A stretch of 64,000 nucleotides of DNA from JAJCYL01 sp965206015. GTDB taxonomy: Bacteria > Bacteroidota > Bacteroidia > Cytophagales > Cyclobacteriaceae. The DNA lies in the NCBI GenBank assembly GCA_965206015.1, contig CBDBIW010000016.1:992001-1056000 (forward strand). Reading direction: 5' to 3'. This document shows, in pieces, positions 54,079-63,560 of the stretch. Position 1 is the first letter of the stretch. Every line of letters starts with the position of its first letter. The position numbers were made by a program, and so were the translations under genes. The notes below the pieces were generated by a model. That model was given only the letters and a program-made list of their open reading frames with translations. It was not told where the DNA came from and searched no databases.

Positions 54079-57048
54079 ATGAAGTTGAATAACATTAAAA
54101 GATTGTTCTTGTCAGGATTTTTTGCCCTTGGGGCGGTATTCGCGGTTTCTCAACCATTTTTAGTGCCCCCAAAAGCGGAACCCTATTTTCTTAACCAAGG
54201 GACAGGATGGGTTGATTCTTTAATGAGTCAATTGACTTTGAAAGAAAAGATTGGGCAATTATTTATGGTAAGTGCCTTCTCCAATCGGGATGAGGCGTAT
54301 GTTCAGAATTTGGAATCTTTAATTGCTGAATACAGGATTGGTGGGGTCATATTTTTTCAGGGAGGTCCAGTGAGGCAGGCCATCATCACTAACAGGTTGC
54401 AAGAAAAATCCAAATGGCCACTTTTTGTAGCAATGGATGCTGAATGGGGTGTTGGTATGCGATTGGATTCTACGATAAGCTTTCCATATCAAATGGGATT
54501 AGGAGCTATTCAAGACGATCAATTGATATATCAAATGGGAGTTGAAATTGGAAGGCAATTGGCCAGATTAGGAGTACAGATCAATTTTGCACCATCAGTT
54601 GATGTGAATAATAATGCCAATAATCCGGTTATTGGTTTTCGGTCATTTGGAGAAGTAAAAGAGAATGTGGCTGATAAAGGTTATCAATATATGAAAGGAC
54701 TCCAGGATGCCGGTTTAATTGTTACAGCTAAACATTTTCCAGGCCACGGAGATACTGGAACAGATTCACATCATGATTTACCAGTGTTACCTTTTAATAA
54801 GGAGAGGTTAAACGAACTTGAATTATTTCCTTTTAAGAGACTTATTAACAGTGGTGTTTCTGGCGTTATGATTGCTCATATGAGTATTCCTAATTTGGAC
54901 AGCACACCCAATTTACCTTCAACATTGTCAAAACCTATAATTACAGAGTTACTAAAGGGTGAGCTCGGCTTTAGAGGGCTGATATTCACAGACGCACTGA
55001 ATATGAAGGGTGTCACGAAACATTTCGCACCTGGTGAGATTGAGATTAAGGCCCTACAGGCTGGAAATGATGTTCTGCTGTATTCTGAGAATGTTCCAAT
55101 AGCAGTAGAAGCGGTTCATAAGGCGGTGGATGATGGACTCGTCTCAAAGGAGCTTGTTGAAGGGAAATGTCGCAAAATCCTAACAGCAAAATATTTTACA
55201 GGCCTTAGTGCTTATAAGCCTATTGAAATTGACAGTTTGTATGAAGATCTTAATCGCCCTTCAGCTATATTACTTCATCGACAACTTATAGAAGCTTCCC
55301 TAACTGTTTTGAAAAATACAGATACTTTATTGCCTATAGGCGATCTAACAAATTTGAGAATAGCTTCTTTGTCCATAGGAAGTACAGAAATTACGCCGTT
55401 CCAAAAAATGCTGAGTAAGTATGGATTGGTTGATCACTATAATTTAGGTGCAAAGGCAAATGCGGGTGACATTTCTGCGGTTACTTCTAAATTGAAGGAT
55501 TACAACCTTGTCATTGCAGGGCTTCATGAGACAAGAAGTCGCCCTTACAATTCAAAAATAAATAGTACTGAAATTCACAGCCTTGTCACTCAGTTAGTGC
55601 TAAGCAAGAAAGCAATAATGGCATCATTCCGCAATCCCTACACGTTGTCAAGGTTTGAGCAAATTAATGAAGCAAACGCTCTCATTACCACCTATGAAGA
55701 TTCTGAACTACATCAGGAATTGGCAGCACAATTAATTTTTGGAGCTATTGGAGCCAAAGGTAAGTTGCCTGTGAGTGTAGCAGGCACTGCCTCCGTCGGA
55801 TCGGGGATGATTACAGCAGGTAATTTAAGACTGAAGTATACAATCCCCGAGGAAACGGGATTTAACTCTCAATCTTTAAAAAAAAAGATTGAACGACTAG
55901 CCCAGGCGGGAGTCGATTCTGGAGCTTACCCTGGTTGTCAAGTACTAGTTGCCCACCATGGTAAAGTTATATTTCACGAAGTTTATGGGTATCATACCTA
56001 TGAAAAAGTAAGAAAGACAAGTCATCAGGATATTTATGATTTGGCTTCCGTGACTAAAGTAACTGCTCCGCTGGCCGCTTTAATGAAATTTCATGATGAA
56101 GGGGTTTTTCAGTTGGATGAACCCTTCAAGACTTATTGGCCTCAGTTTGGTGGCAATTTAAAGGGTAACTTATCCATGAGAGAAGTCCTGGCTCATCAGT
56201 CGGGACTTAAAGCGTGGATACCTTATCACACCACTACCAAAAAATCAAATGGGAAATTCAAGCGAAAGACCCTTAGTGTGGATGAATCCTTTGATTATTC
56301 GATTGCATTAACTGACAGCTTGTATTTACATAAGGACTATAGAGATAAGATTTACAAGATGATTCGTAAGTCTCATGTAGATAGTGACCAAGGCTATGTT
56401 TATTCAGGCTTGCCTTTTTATTTATTTCCCCGGATCATAGAGAATATTTCTGGCCAATCATATGAAACTTATCTGAAAGAGAAGTTTTACCACCCCTTGG
56501 GAGCATTTACAGTAACTTTTAATCCTTTGAGGTATTATACATTAGATCAAATTGTACCAACTGAAAATGACACTTATTTCAGGATGACCCCATTGCATGG
56601 TGTTGTGCATGATGAGGGTGCAGCCATGATGGCCGGTGTTTCTGGAAATGCGGGATTATTTGGTACGGCTAATGATCTGGCTAAAATGTGGCAGATGTAT
56701 TTGAATATGGGAACCTATGGGGGTAAGGAGTTTATATCGCAAACAACAATGACTGAATTTTCCTCATGTCAATACTGTGAGGAAGGCAACCGTCGCGGTC
56801 TAGGCTTTGACAAACCTCCAATTAATTATGATTCAATGCAAAGTAGCGTTGCAAAGCAGGCGTCCGGGTATAGTTTTGGGCATTCCGGATATACAGGCAC
56901 CTTTGTCTGGGTTGACCCTGAGTATGATTTGATGTATATTTTCTTATCCAATAGAGTTTATCCCACGCGGGAAAACCGTAAACTTTACAGTATGAATATC
57001 AGGCCCGATATTCATACAGTGATTTATGATGAAATGGGAATTGAATAG
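54079..57048 (+). CDS. GH3 beta-N-acetylglucosaminidase fused to a beta-lactamase-type serine hydrolase
   Basis: 989 residues with signal helix (about 8-25). The GH3 N-terminal domain (about 45-390) has GQLFMVSAFSN, AKHFPGHGDTGTDSHHDLP (NagZ-type His/Asp loop) and GLIFTDALNMKGV with the catalytic Asp. A linker or GH3 C-like domain follows (about 395-590). The C-terminal beta-lactamase-like domain (about 615-985) has Ser657-V-T-Lys660 and a later GHSGYTGT box. This fusion is common in Bacteroidota and is assumed to act on cell-wall muropeptides. Single gene, intact. Confidence 0.93.
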   Translation: MKLNNIKRLFLSGFFALGAVFAVSQPFLVPPKAEPYFLNQGTGWVDSLMSQLTLKEKIGQLFMVSAFSNRDEAYVQNLESLIAEYRIGGVIFFQGGPVRQAIITNRLQEKSKWPLFVAMDAEWGVGMRLDSTISFPYQMGLGAIQDDQLIYQMGVEIGRQLARLGVQINFAPSVDVNNNANNPVIGFRSFGEVKENVADKGYQYMKGLQDAGLIVTAKHFPGHGDTGTDSHHDLPVLPFNKERLNELELFPFKRLINSGVSGVMIAHMSIPNLDSTPNLPSTLSKPIITELLKGELGFRGLIFTDALNMKGVTKHFAPGEIEIKALQAGNDVLLYSENVPIAVEAVHKAVDDGLVSKELVEGKCRKILTAKYFTGLSAYKPIEIDSLYEDLNRPSAILLHRQLIEASLTVLKNTDTLLPIGDLTNLRIASLSIGSTEITPFQKMLSKYGLVDHYNLGAKANAGDISAVTSKLKDYNLVIAGLHETRSRPYNSKINSTEIHSLVTQLVLSKKAIMASFRNPYTLSRFEQINEANALITTYEDSELHQELAAQLIFGAIGAKGKLPVSVAGTASVGSGMITAGNLRLKYTIPEETGFNSQSLKKKIERLAQAGVDSGAYPGCQVLVAHHGKVIFHEVYGYHTYEKVRKTSHQDIYDLASVTKVTAPLAALMKFHDEGVFQLDEPFKTYWPQFGGNLKGNLSMREVLAHQSGLKAWIPYHTTTKKSNGKFKRKTLSVDESFDYSIALTDSLYLHKDYRDKIYKMIRKSHVDSDQGYVYSGLPFYLFPRIIENISGQSYETYLKEKFYHPLGAFTVTFNPLRYYTLDQIVPTENDTYFRMTPLHGVVHDEGAAMMAGVSGNAGLFGTANDLAKMWQMYLNMGTYGGKEFISQTTMTEFSSCQYCEEGNRRGLGFDKPPINYDSMQSSVAKQASGYSFGHSGYTGTFVWVDPEYDLMYIFLSNRVYPTRENRKLYSMNIRPDIHTVIYDEMGIE

Positions 57049-57199
57049 TGTTCACAATTCTTGATTACGTTAATCAATTGAGTTATGGTGGATGACTATC
57101 CAGTTGCAGTAGAGAATATAAAAAAGAGTTTGAGCTAATCTTTGAACCAGATTTAGTCTATTAGGCATTAATGTTGTCTATGATTATCTTTACATAAGT

Positions 57200-58117
57200 A
57201 TGTCAATATCAGCCGAAGAAAAGCGAAGAAATAGAATTGACCAAGGTCGAGATAAGTATGTAACTAAAAGCATATCAGTTTTTGCATTCTTGCATTTGCT
57301 TCCCCTTGTGGTTATTTGGTTAGGCTCTCATTGGGTGGACTGGGTAATTTGTGGAGCATTGTATTTCATTCGAATGTTCTTTATAACTGGCGTTTATCAC
57401 CGCTATTTTGCGCACAGAAGCTATAAAACATCAAGAGTATTTCAATTTATATTGGCCTGGATGGCGCAGACTTCTATGCAAAAGGGAGTGCTTTGGTGGG
57501 CTGGAAATCACCGGGTTCATCACCGGCACAGCGACGAATTTGAAGATCCCCATTCAAACAAACTTTATGGTTTTGTCTATTCTCACCTTGGCTGGATTAT
57601 GTCCTCTAACTACAAGGAGACCAAATTCAATGTGATTGGAGATTATGCGAAATTCAAAGAATTAAGGTGGCTGAATAAGAATCATTTGGTGCCACCATTG
57701 ACCTTACTTGTATTAACATTTTTATTCGGGGGGTTCTTTTTAAGTGATGGAACTCTAAACGATTTCTTACTAAGAGGTTCATCCGCAGTGCTTATCGGGT
57801 TCTTACTATCTACAGTTATATTATATCATGGCACCTACTCTATCAACTCTCTAATGCACATGACAGGTACGAGAAGATATAATACTACTGATAAGTCAAG
57901 GAACAACTTGATACTTGCCTTTATCACCTTAGGTGAAGGCTGGCACAACAATCACCACCACTACATGTCTTCAGTTCGTCAGGGTTTTTTCTGGTGGGAG
58001 ATTGACATCACCTTCTATACTCTGAAGGTCATGAGTTGGTTTGGGCTTATTTGGGATTTGGCTCCCGTTCCGGATAAGGTGAAGTATTCTTATAAAGAAG
58101 AATCTGCTATCGCTTGA
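57200..58117 (+). CDS. Acyl-CoA/acyl-lipid delta-9-type desaturase
   Basis: 305 residues with four helices and the three histidine boxes of the stearoyl-CoA desaturase class: HRYFAH (about 72-77), HRVHHRHSD, and EGWHNNHHHY. Full length for the bacterial class. It introduces the first double bond in saturated acyl chains and so complements the front-end-type desaturase at 32355. Starts at ATG 57200 with a basic N-terminus. Confidence 0.92.
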   Translation: MSISAEEKRRNRIDQGRDKYVTKSISVFAFLHLLPLVVIWLGSHWVDWVICGALYFIRMFFITGVYHRYFAHRSYKTSRVFQFILAWMAQTSMQKGVLWWAGNHRVHHRHSDEFEDPHSNKLYGFVYSHLGWIMSSNYKETKFNVIGDYAKFKELRWLNKNHLVPPLTLLVLTFLFGGFFLSDGTLNDFLLRGSSAVLIGFLLSTVILYHGTYSINSLMHMTGTRRYNTTDKSRNNLILAFITLGEGWHNNHHHYMSSVRQGFFWWEIDITFYTLKVMSWFGLIWDLAPVPDKVKYSYKEESAIA

Positions 58118-58129
58118 TTGTAAACTCAA

Positions 58130-58974
58130 CCCGTCTGTTCTTCTGTCAACCCTCCTCAGTGCCGTTATTAGTGATTGGATTCACCGAACCATTTCAATTC
58201 AATGCTCGAGTACCATCAATATTCCCTGTTTGAGCAAGGTAGCCAAAGGTAGCTTCCATCCTTTGCTTTGAAAGCATTAGGTTATCTTCTTCAGAATCGA
58301 TATCATCTGTGTGACTGCTGATTTCAATACATATCTGAGGATTATCTTTTAGGATGAAGATAAGATCATTCAAGCTTTCATATGTTTCCTGGAATAGCAT
58401 AGCCAGATTGGATTTGAAATTGATATTACCAAAATCGGGCAATTCCTCAATAATTTGATTATCACTTGATTATCACGTTCAACAGTACTTGTGGCAAGTA
58501 ATTGATGGTCCTCCAATACAGGTATTTTAATACTGAACACGTCCGCATTGCCATCTGTTAAGTAAATTGACTATTGAGAGGAATGTTGAAGTATTTTTCA
58601 TCAACCTCGGAATAATCTCACTGCCGAGATTTTGAGGTTCACCCCACCTTTTCCAGGACGTGTCAAGGCGTTTAGCAACAAAAACATCACTTCCTCCAAA
58701 GCCACTAAGCCCTGTGCTTGAAAAGTAAAGTGTTTCTCCGTCCGCAGCTAAGAAAGGTGCTGACTTTTCTCTAACTGGGTTGACACTGGGTCCGAGGTTT
58801 AAGGGTTCAGACTATTATCCATCGAAGGACTACACCTTGAAGAAGGCATTGGGGGACCAGTCGTTCTTCTCCTTGCATTTACTTTGCCCCTGCCCATAAT
58901 TGTGCCTGGTTTTTGTTTGCGTTTGTAAAAAACCCAAAGCTAAAAACACTGCATGTTATGGACTGTTTCTTCAT
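58130..58974 (-). pseudogene. OmpA-family protein with PD40 repeats, multiply broken
   Basis: From ATG 58974 a signal-like start (MKKQSITCSVFSFGFF) is followed by several stops and shifts. A clear PD40 segment reads EPLNLGPSVNPVREKSAPFL, AADGETLYFSSTGLSGFGGS and DVFVAKRL. After a damaged middle, the OmpA peptidoglycan-binding domain is seen: ICIEISSHTDDIDSEEDNLM, LSKQRMEATFGYLAQTG, and a final NRRVEFTIK. Architecture of PorE-like/OmpA-PD40 envelope proteins, reduced in size, so deletions as well as frameshifts occurred. Confidence 0.8.
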
Positions 58975-59115
58975 ATTATTTGTTCGGACAGCTTCAACTC
59001 AAGTATGAAAACACGAAACCCGAAAACTTTATAACCAATGATGGTGTCTTGAAGTCTTAATTTGAAGCTTATTAAGTACTTTTGTTGTCTTAAGACCTTG
59101 CTGAATCAAGGCCAT

Positions 59116-60087
59116 ATGATGAACATGGAAAAGAAGTATTTAGTCCTCTTATATTATCATTACACCAAAATTCCAGACCCGGAAAATTTTAGAGAAAAGC
59201 ATCACCTGTTTTGCCTTGATCTCAATTTAAGAGGGCGAATAATAGTTGCACCAGAAGGGTTAAATGGAACCGTTTCCGGGACAGAAACTGATTGCCGAAA
59301 ATATATGAAAGAGTTGGAGAAAGATCCAATTCTAAAAGGTATACAATTCAAGATTGACCAATCCGATATACATGCCTTTCAAAAGATGCATGTGAGGGTC
59401 AAAGAGGAGATTGTCCATTCAAGATTGAAACACATTGATCCTGCTAATAGAACAGGGATTCATCTTGAACCTGAAGAATTCAAAGCCTTAAAGGACCAGG
59501 AGGGTGTTGTACTTTTAGATGTACGCTCTAGTTATGAACATGAAGTTGGACGTTTTAAGAATGCAGTTACACTTGATATTGGCAATTTCAGGAATTTTCC
59601 GGATAAAGTTGAAGAGCTTAAATCACGATACAAGGACAAAAAGATTCTCACCTATTGCACTGGTGGGATAAAATGCGAAAAAGCGAGCACTTACCTATTA
59701 GAACAAGGTTTCGAGAATGTTTACCAATTACATGGAGGAATCATCCAATATGGAATAGATGTTGGAGGGGAAGATTTTGACGGTAGGTGCTATGTATTCG
59801 ACAACCGCATTACTGTAGATGTGAATACTGTCAATCCGAAAGTTATTTCTAAATGTTATATCTGCAATGAACCATCCGACAGAATGGTCAATTGCGGCAA
59901 TCCTGTTTGCAATAAACATGTAGTTATTTGTGAAAAATGTGGGTGGGAATTAGAAGGAGCATGTTCAGAGGAATGCAAAGGACATCCGGATAAAAGACCG
60001 TATGATGGCACTGGCTATTATGCGAAAGAAATGAACGGATATAATCCCTACAAGGGCCTCTACAGGGAGAAGAAATCTTCTCAATGA
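59116..60087 (+). CDS. trhO: tRNA uridine(34) hydroxylase, rhodanese-domain
   Basis: 323 residues from the preferred ATG 59116; the open frame starts 54 bp earlier at a TTG. The N-terminal acylphosphatase-like domain has LRGRIIVAPEGLNGTVSG. The rhodanese domain has VVLLDVRSSYEHEVGRFKNA and the active-site loop YCTGGIKCEKAS with the catalytic Cys. The C-terminal Cys-rich tail (CYICNEPSDRMVNC to CSEEC) probably binds zinc. It catalyses oxygen-dependent 5-hydroxyuridine formation in tRNA. Single gene. Confidence 0.92.
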   Translation: MMNMEKKYLVLLYYHYTKIPDPENFREKHHLFCLDLNLRGRIIVAPEGLNGTVSGTETDCRKYMKELEKDPILKGIQFKIDQSDIHAFQKMHVRVKEEIVHSRLKHIDPANRTGIHLEPEEFKALKDQEGVVLLDVRSSYEHEVGRFKNAVTLDIGNFRNFPDKVEELKSRYKDKKILTYCTGGIKCEKASTYLLEQGFENVYQLHGGIIQYGIDVGGEDFDGRCYVFDNRITVDVNTVNPKVISKCYICNEPSDRMVNCGNPVCNKHVVICEKCGWELEGACSEECKGHPDKRPYDGTGYYAKEMNGYNPYKGLYREKKSSQ

Positions 60088-60158
60088 TATAGTCATAAAT
60101 TGGCGTTCTGAGTAGAAAACACCTTTTTCATTAACTATAATTTCTGTATTCTTACGCT

Positions 60159-61016
60159 ATGTCCAGTTATCCTGAATCTGAATTGATTCTGAATCCTGAC
60201 GGCAGTGTTTATCACCTAAGCCTTAAACCTAAACACCTGTCTGATACCATAATTGTCGTTGGTGACCCTGGTAGAGTTCATCGCGTTAGCCAATTTTTCG
60301 ATGATATAGATTTTGAGATGAATAAAAGAGAATTCATCACTCATATCGGCAAGTTTAAGGGTAAGCGCATCACTGTTTTGAGTACAGGAATGGGCACGGA
60401 TAATGTTGAGATCGTAATGACCGAACTTGATGCCCTGGCTAACATCAATCTTAAAACGCGTGAACCCAACAAGCGACGAAAAAGCCTGAGAATTATTCGC
60501 ATAGGTTCGTCTGCAAGTATTCAGGAAGATATCAGAGTTGGTAGCCATGTGGCTTCCGAACATGCCATTGGACTTGACACCCTTATGCAATTCTACGATC
60601 TGCCTCAAAGTCAATTGGAGACTTCCATCTGCACTGAAATAATGAAAAAAACCAACCTGTCATTCCTGCCCTACTGCGTGAAGGGCTCCAGTGAATTAAT
60701 GCGGCAATTTGGCAATGATATGGTAAAAGGAAACACTGTTACCACCCCGGGTTTTTATGCACCGCAAGGTAGAAATTTACGAATCCCAATTAAGCATAAA
60801 AATTTATTGCAAGACCTCAATTACTTCCATTGTAATGATTTCTGGTTATCTAATTTTGAGATGGAAACCGCTGGTTATTATGCATTGGGCCTGTTAATGG
60901 GTTATCAAATGTTGAGTCTTAATGCCATTCTTGCGAATCGGATTCGTAACACTTTTTCAAAAAATCCCAACAGAGTGGTTGATGCGTTAGTGCGAAAGGT
61001 CTTGGAGAGAATATAG
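60159..61016 (+). CDS. Nucleoside phosphorylase (uridine phosphorylase-like)
   Basis: 285 residues of the PNP/UDP phosphorylase fold. VVGDPGRVHRVSQFFDD is the phosphate-binding loop, STGMGTDNVEIVMTEL the second phosphate/sugar motif, IRIGSSASIQEDIRVGSHV the third, and NFEMETAGYYALG the ribose-binding Met/Glu. It splits nucleosides to base plus ribose-1-phosphate; the base specificity is not readable. 71 bp after trhO, own start ATG. Confidence 0.9.
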   Translation: MSSYPESELILNPDGSVYHLSLKPKHLSDTIIVVGDPGRVHRVSQFFDDIDFEMNKREFITHIGKFKGKRITVLSTGMGTDNVEIVMTELDALANINLKTREPNKRRKSLRIIRIGSSASIQEDIRVGSHVASEHAIGLDTLMQFYDLPQSQLETSICTEIMKKTNLSFLPYCVKGSSELMRQFGNDMVKGNTVTTPGFYAPQGRNLRIPIKHKNLLQDLNYFHCNDFWLSNFEMETAGYYALGLLMGYQMLSLNAILANRIRNTFSKNPNRVVDALVRKVLERI

Positions 61017-61136
61017 CTCAAAAGCACACACGTTTTATTACAAAGCAGTCCACTAGGTGACATATATCATGAAGAAAGGCGACAGTGAGTGTTTACTTTG
61101 ACATTTCAATTAACTTTGTACTGCAAATAGCAGAGT

Positions 61137-62057
61137 ATGAATAGATCGAATCTAAAAAATGGAGTTACAGCTGTGGTTTTTGTCGCTTGTTTAGTGGATT
61201 GTGATCCCGCTGGCAATCAAAGTGCTGAGCAATTAAATGTAACCCGGGAATTCTCAGATTACTGGTTTCAAGGGCAGGCAGAATTAACAAGTTACCATCT
61301 TGACCAAGCGAGATACGGCGAAGTGCACCAGGGCCATGCCGTACTAATTTTTGTCACTGAAGATTTTTCCAGAGGCAAACATGTCAAGCTTGATAACCCA
61401 CAAGAAGCCGGGGATGATGCGGTTAAAATCATGAAGCTCAATGCTACTAGGAAATTCAATACTGGTGTATATCCGTACTCAATGATGGAATCTGTTTTTA
61501 CTCCCATAAACTTTGAGCCAACATCAACTCTCAAGATTACTGCCAGTTCACAAGAGTGGTGCGGTCATACCTTTGCGCAAATGAATAATAGGAATGGTAA
61601 ATTTGATTTGTCCCTCAAATCTTATTTTGAATCTGAAAGTGATCAGGAATTGTCGGTCAATTCATCATTAATGGAAGATGAGTTATGGACAACAATTAGA
61701 CTTGATCCGGAGCAATTGCCAACAGGAAACATCGAGATAATTCCATCATTGCTTTACGCCAGGCTGAGCCATAGACCTGCCAAGGCAGAAAGTGCAATTG
61801 CAAGTTTAAACTCACTGGATTCTACGGCGGTTTATCAATTGGAATATCAAGACTTTGACAGAACTTTGGCGATTCGTTATTATACCGGATTTCCATATGA
61901 GATTCAGTCGTGGGAGGAATCTTATACTAGTGGGTTTGGTTACAACGCTAAGAAACTAACTACAAGAGCCGTTCTCAATAAAAGAATAATGCTTAACTAT
62001 TGGAGTAAACATGACCTTGCTGACAGTGTGTGGAGGCAACAACTTAATTTGAAATAA
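61137..62057 (+). CDS. Hypothetical secreted protein (family often mislabelled septum formation inhibitor Maf)
   Basis: 306 residues with a hydrophobic N-terminus ending in Cys residues (VACLVDC), so it may be a lipoprotein or a signal-peptide protein. The motifs FSDYWFQGQAELTSYHLDQARYG, AVLIFVTEDFS and FNTGVYPYSMMESVFTP are those of a Bacteroidota family of unknown function. Two bases separate its stop from the DUF983 gene, so they are co-transcribed. Confidence 0.75.
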   Translation: MNRSNLKNGVTAVVFVACLVDCDPAGNQSAEQLNVTREFSDYWFQGQAELTSYHLDQARYGEVHQGHAVLIFVTEDFSRGKHVKLDNPQEAGDDAVKIMKLNATRKFNTGVYPYSMMESVFTPINFEPTSTLKITASSQEWCGHTFAQMNNRNGKFDLSLKSYFESESDQELSVNSSLMEDELWTTIRLDPEQLPTGNIEIIPSLLYARLSHRPAKAESAIASLNSLDSTAVYQLEYQDFDRTLAIRYYTGFPYEIQSWEESYTSGFGYNAKKLTTRAVLNKRIMLNYWSKHDLADSVWRQQLNLK

Positions 62058-62058
62058 C

Positions 62059-62421
62059 TTGAGCACGATTACCTCATTGGTTAACGAGGAATGCCCTCGG
62101 TGTAGGCAGACTAAAATGTTTGTTCATCCACCTTTGCATTGGATGGACTTCACCAAAATGAAAGAAACGTGTTCAAACTGTAATTTGAGGTTTCAGGTAG
62201 AGCCGGGTTTCTTCATTGGTGCCATGTACGTGAGTTACGGCTTTATTGTGGGTATAATTATAATAACGGCAGTTATACTTTATAATTTCTTCGGCAATCC
62301 GCAAGCCTGGGTGTACACAACCACAGTAATCGTCATTAGTGCTATTCTCCTTCCATTTATTTATCGTTATTCGAGAGTATTATACCTCTATTGGTTTGGG
62401 GGCGTAGAGTATTCCGGATAA
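62059..62421 (+). CDS. DUF983 membrane protein
   Basis: 120 residues from TTG 62059. An N-terminal zinc-ribbon-like pair of CxxC motifs (ECPRCRQ and TCSNCNLRF), then EPGFFIGAMYVSYG and two membrane helices, ending in RVLYLYWFGGVEY. This is the full DUF983 pattern. Function unknown. Confidence 0.85.
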   Translation: MSTITSLVNEECPRCRQTKMFVHPPLHWMDFTKMKETCSNCNLRFQVEPGFFIGAMYVSYGFIVGIIIITAVILYNFFGNPQAWVYTTTVIVISAILLPFIYRYSRVLYLYWFGGVEYSG

Positions 62422-62654
62422 ATACCCAATTATTTTTTGGTGCATTAAATGTAACTTGTTGTTGAGTTAGGAGTCTTCCGGTAAATACCGTCTTGTAAAG
62501 GTCTTTTATGAGTAGGTGATAATAGTTTTTAATGATCTCTTAATGTGGTTGTGGTCATTGCCATTATCATCATTGGATATCATACAATTAAGTCAGCAAC
62601 GGCTAACCCGGTTGATGCTTTGAATTACGAGTAAAGTAATGATTGATTTTAGGA

Positions 62655-63560
62655 TCAAACTTTCTCAAAGACCAATCTAAAGTGATCCATAATCTCCTGT
62701 TCGAAACAAACCCTGTTAGGGCTGACTCTGAATACTACAATCTGGTGTCTGAACTCTTTTTTTGTAAGATATCTTGGAATTAACGATAGGTAGAGAAGGT
62801 ATTTATGCAGGTTAAACTTCCGGAACCTCTTTCTCCATTGTCCAATTGTTTCTATGTAATCTAATCGGCCACTACTTTGTGAGATTAACTTAAAATGAGG
62901 CTCAGCGTTTTTAATGACCATTTCAGGGCTATCAGGTAGCCACGATCCAGGGAATTCTTTCATCATCAGGGCCAGAACATTTGAAGCCGACCCTTCTTGA
63001 GCGTTGACATCGATGTCTTCGAAATCGAGCATATTTTTGCTGAAGGTCATGGTTTGCATATAAAACCTGCCTCCAACCGGTAATAGGTCATGTAGAGTCT
63101 TGAAAAAATCACTATAGACTTTTTCTTGTTTGCCTGCTTGCCATTCTTCAATCGAGCAGAAGTGTTCTAAGCCTCCAATGCATGTAACTGCATCAAATTG
63201 TCCGAAATCTTCAGGTTTGACCGTTCTACAATCTTTGACAATAACATTATAGCCATTTTTTTGGCAGGCCTCAGCCTGACCTTTGGATAAGGTCAAGCCT
63301 ATACTTGTAGCTCCTCTTTCCCTGGTAATATATTTGGTAAATGGTGCCCAGCCACAAGCCATGTCAAGTACTTTGCTACCCTCTTTGATGTTTAGGCTAT
63401 CTGCGATGAATTTGTGCTTTGCTTTTTGAGCATCCTCTAATGACATGGAAAAATCCCCATCATATTTGGCACCACTATAATCTCCGGTTTCACCGATACT
63501 CAGTCTGAATATCTTGTCAATGGTGGTATAGGTAAAGTCTAAATCTTGTTTATCGGCCAT
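62655..63560 (-). CDS. Cyclopropane-fatty-acid-synthase-like SAM methyltransferase
   Basis: 301 residues. SAM-binding motif I is VLDMACGWAPFTKYI, with later FDAVTCIGGLEHF (motif II) and FKTLHDLLPVGGRFYMQTM (post-motif). The start DFTYTTIDKIFRLSIGETGD and DGDFSMSLEDAQKAKH resemble CFA synthases, which modify unsaturated phospholipid acyl chains. The N-terminal lipid-binding part is short, so a different small-molecule methyltransferase is also possible. Single gene at the end of the window. Confidence 0.8.
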   Translation of the reverse strand: MADKQDLDFTYTTIDKIFRLSIGETGDYSGAKYDGDFSMSLEDAQKAKHKFIADSLNIKEGSKVLDMACGWAPFTKYITRERGATSIGLTLSKGQAEACQKNGYNVIVKDCRTVKPEDFGQFDAVTCIGGLEHFCSIEEWQAGKQEKVYSDFFKTLHDLLPVGGRFYMQTMTFSKNMLDFEDIDVNAQEGSASNVLALMMKEFPGSWLPDSPEMVIKNAEPHFKLISQSSGRLDYIETIGQWRKRFRKFNLHKYLLYLSLIPRYLTKKEFRHQIVVFRVSPNRVCFEQEIMDHFRLVFEKV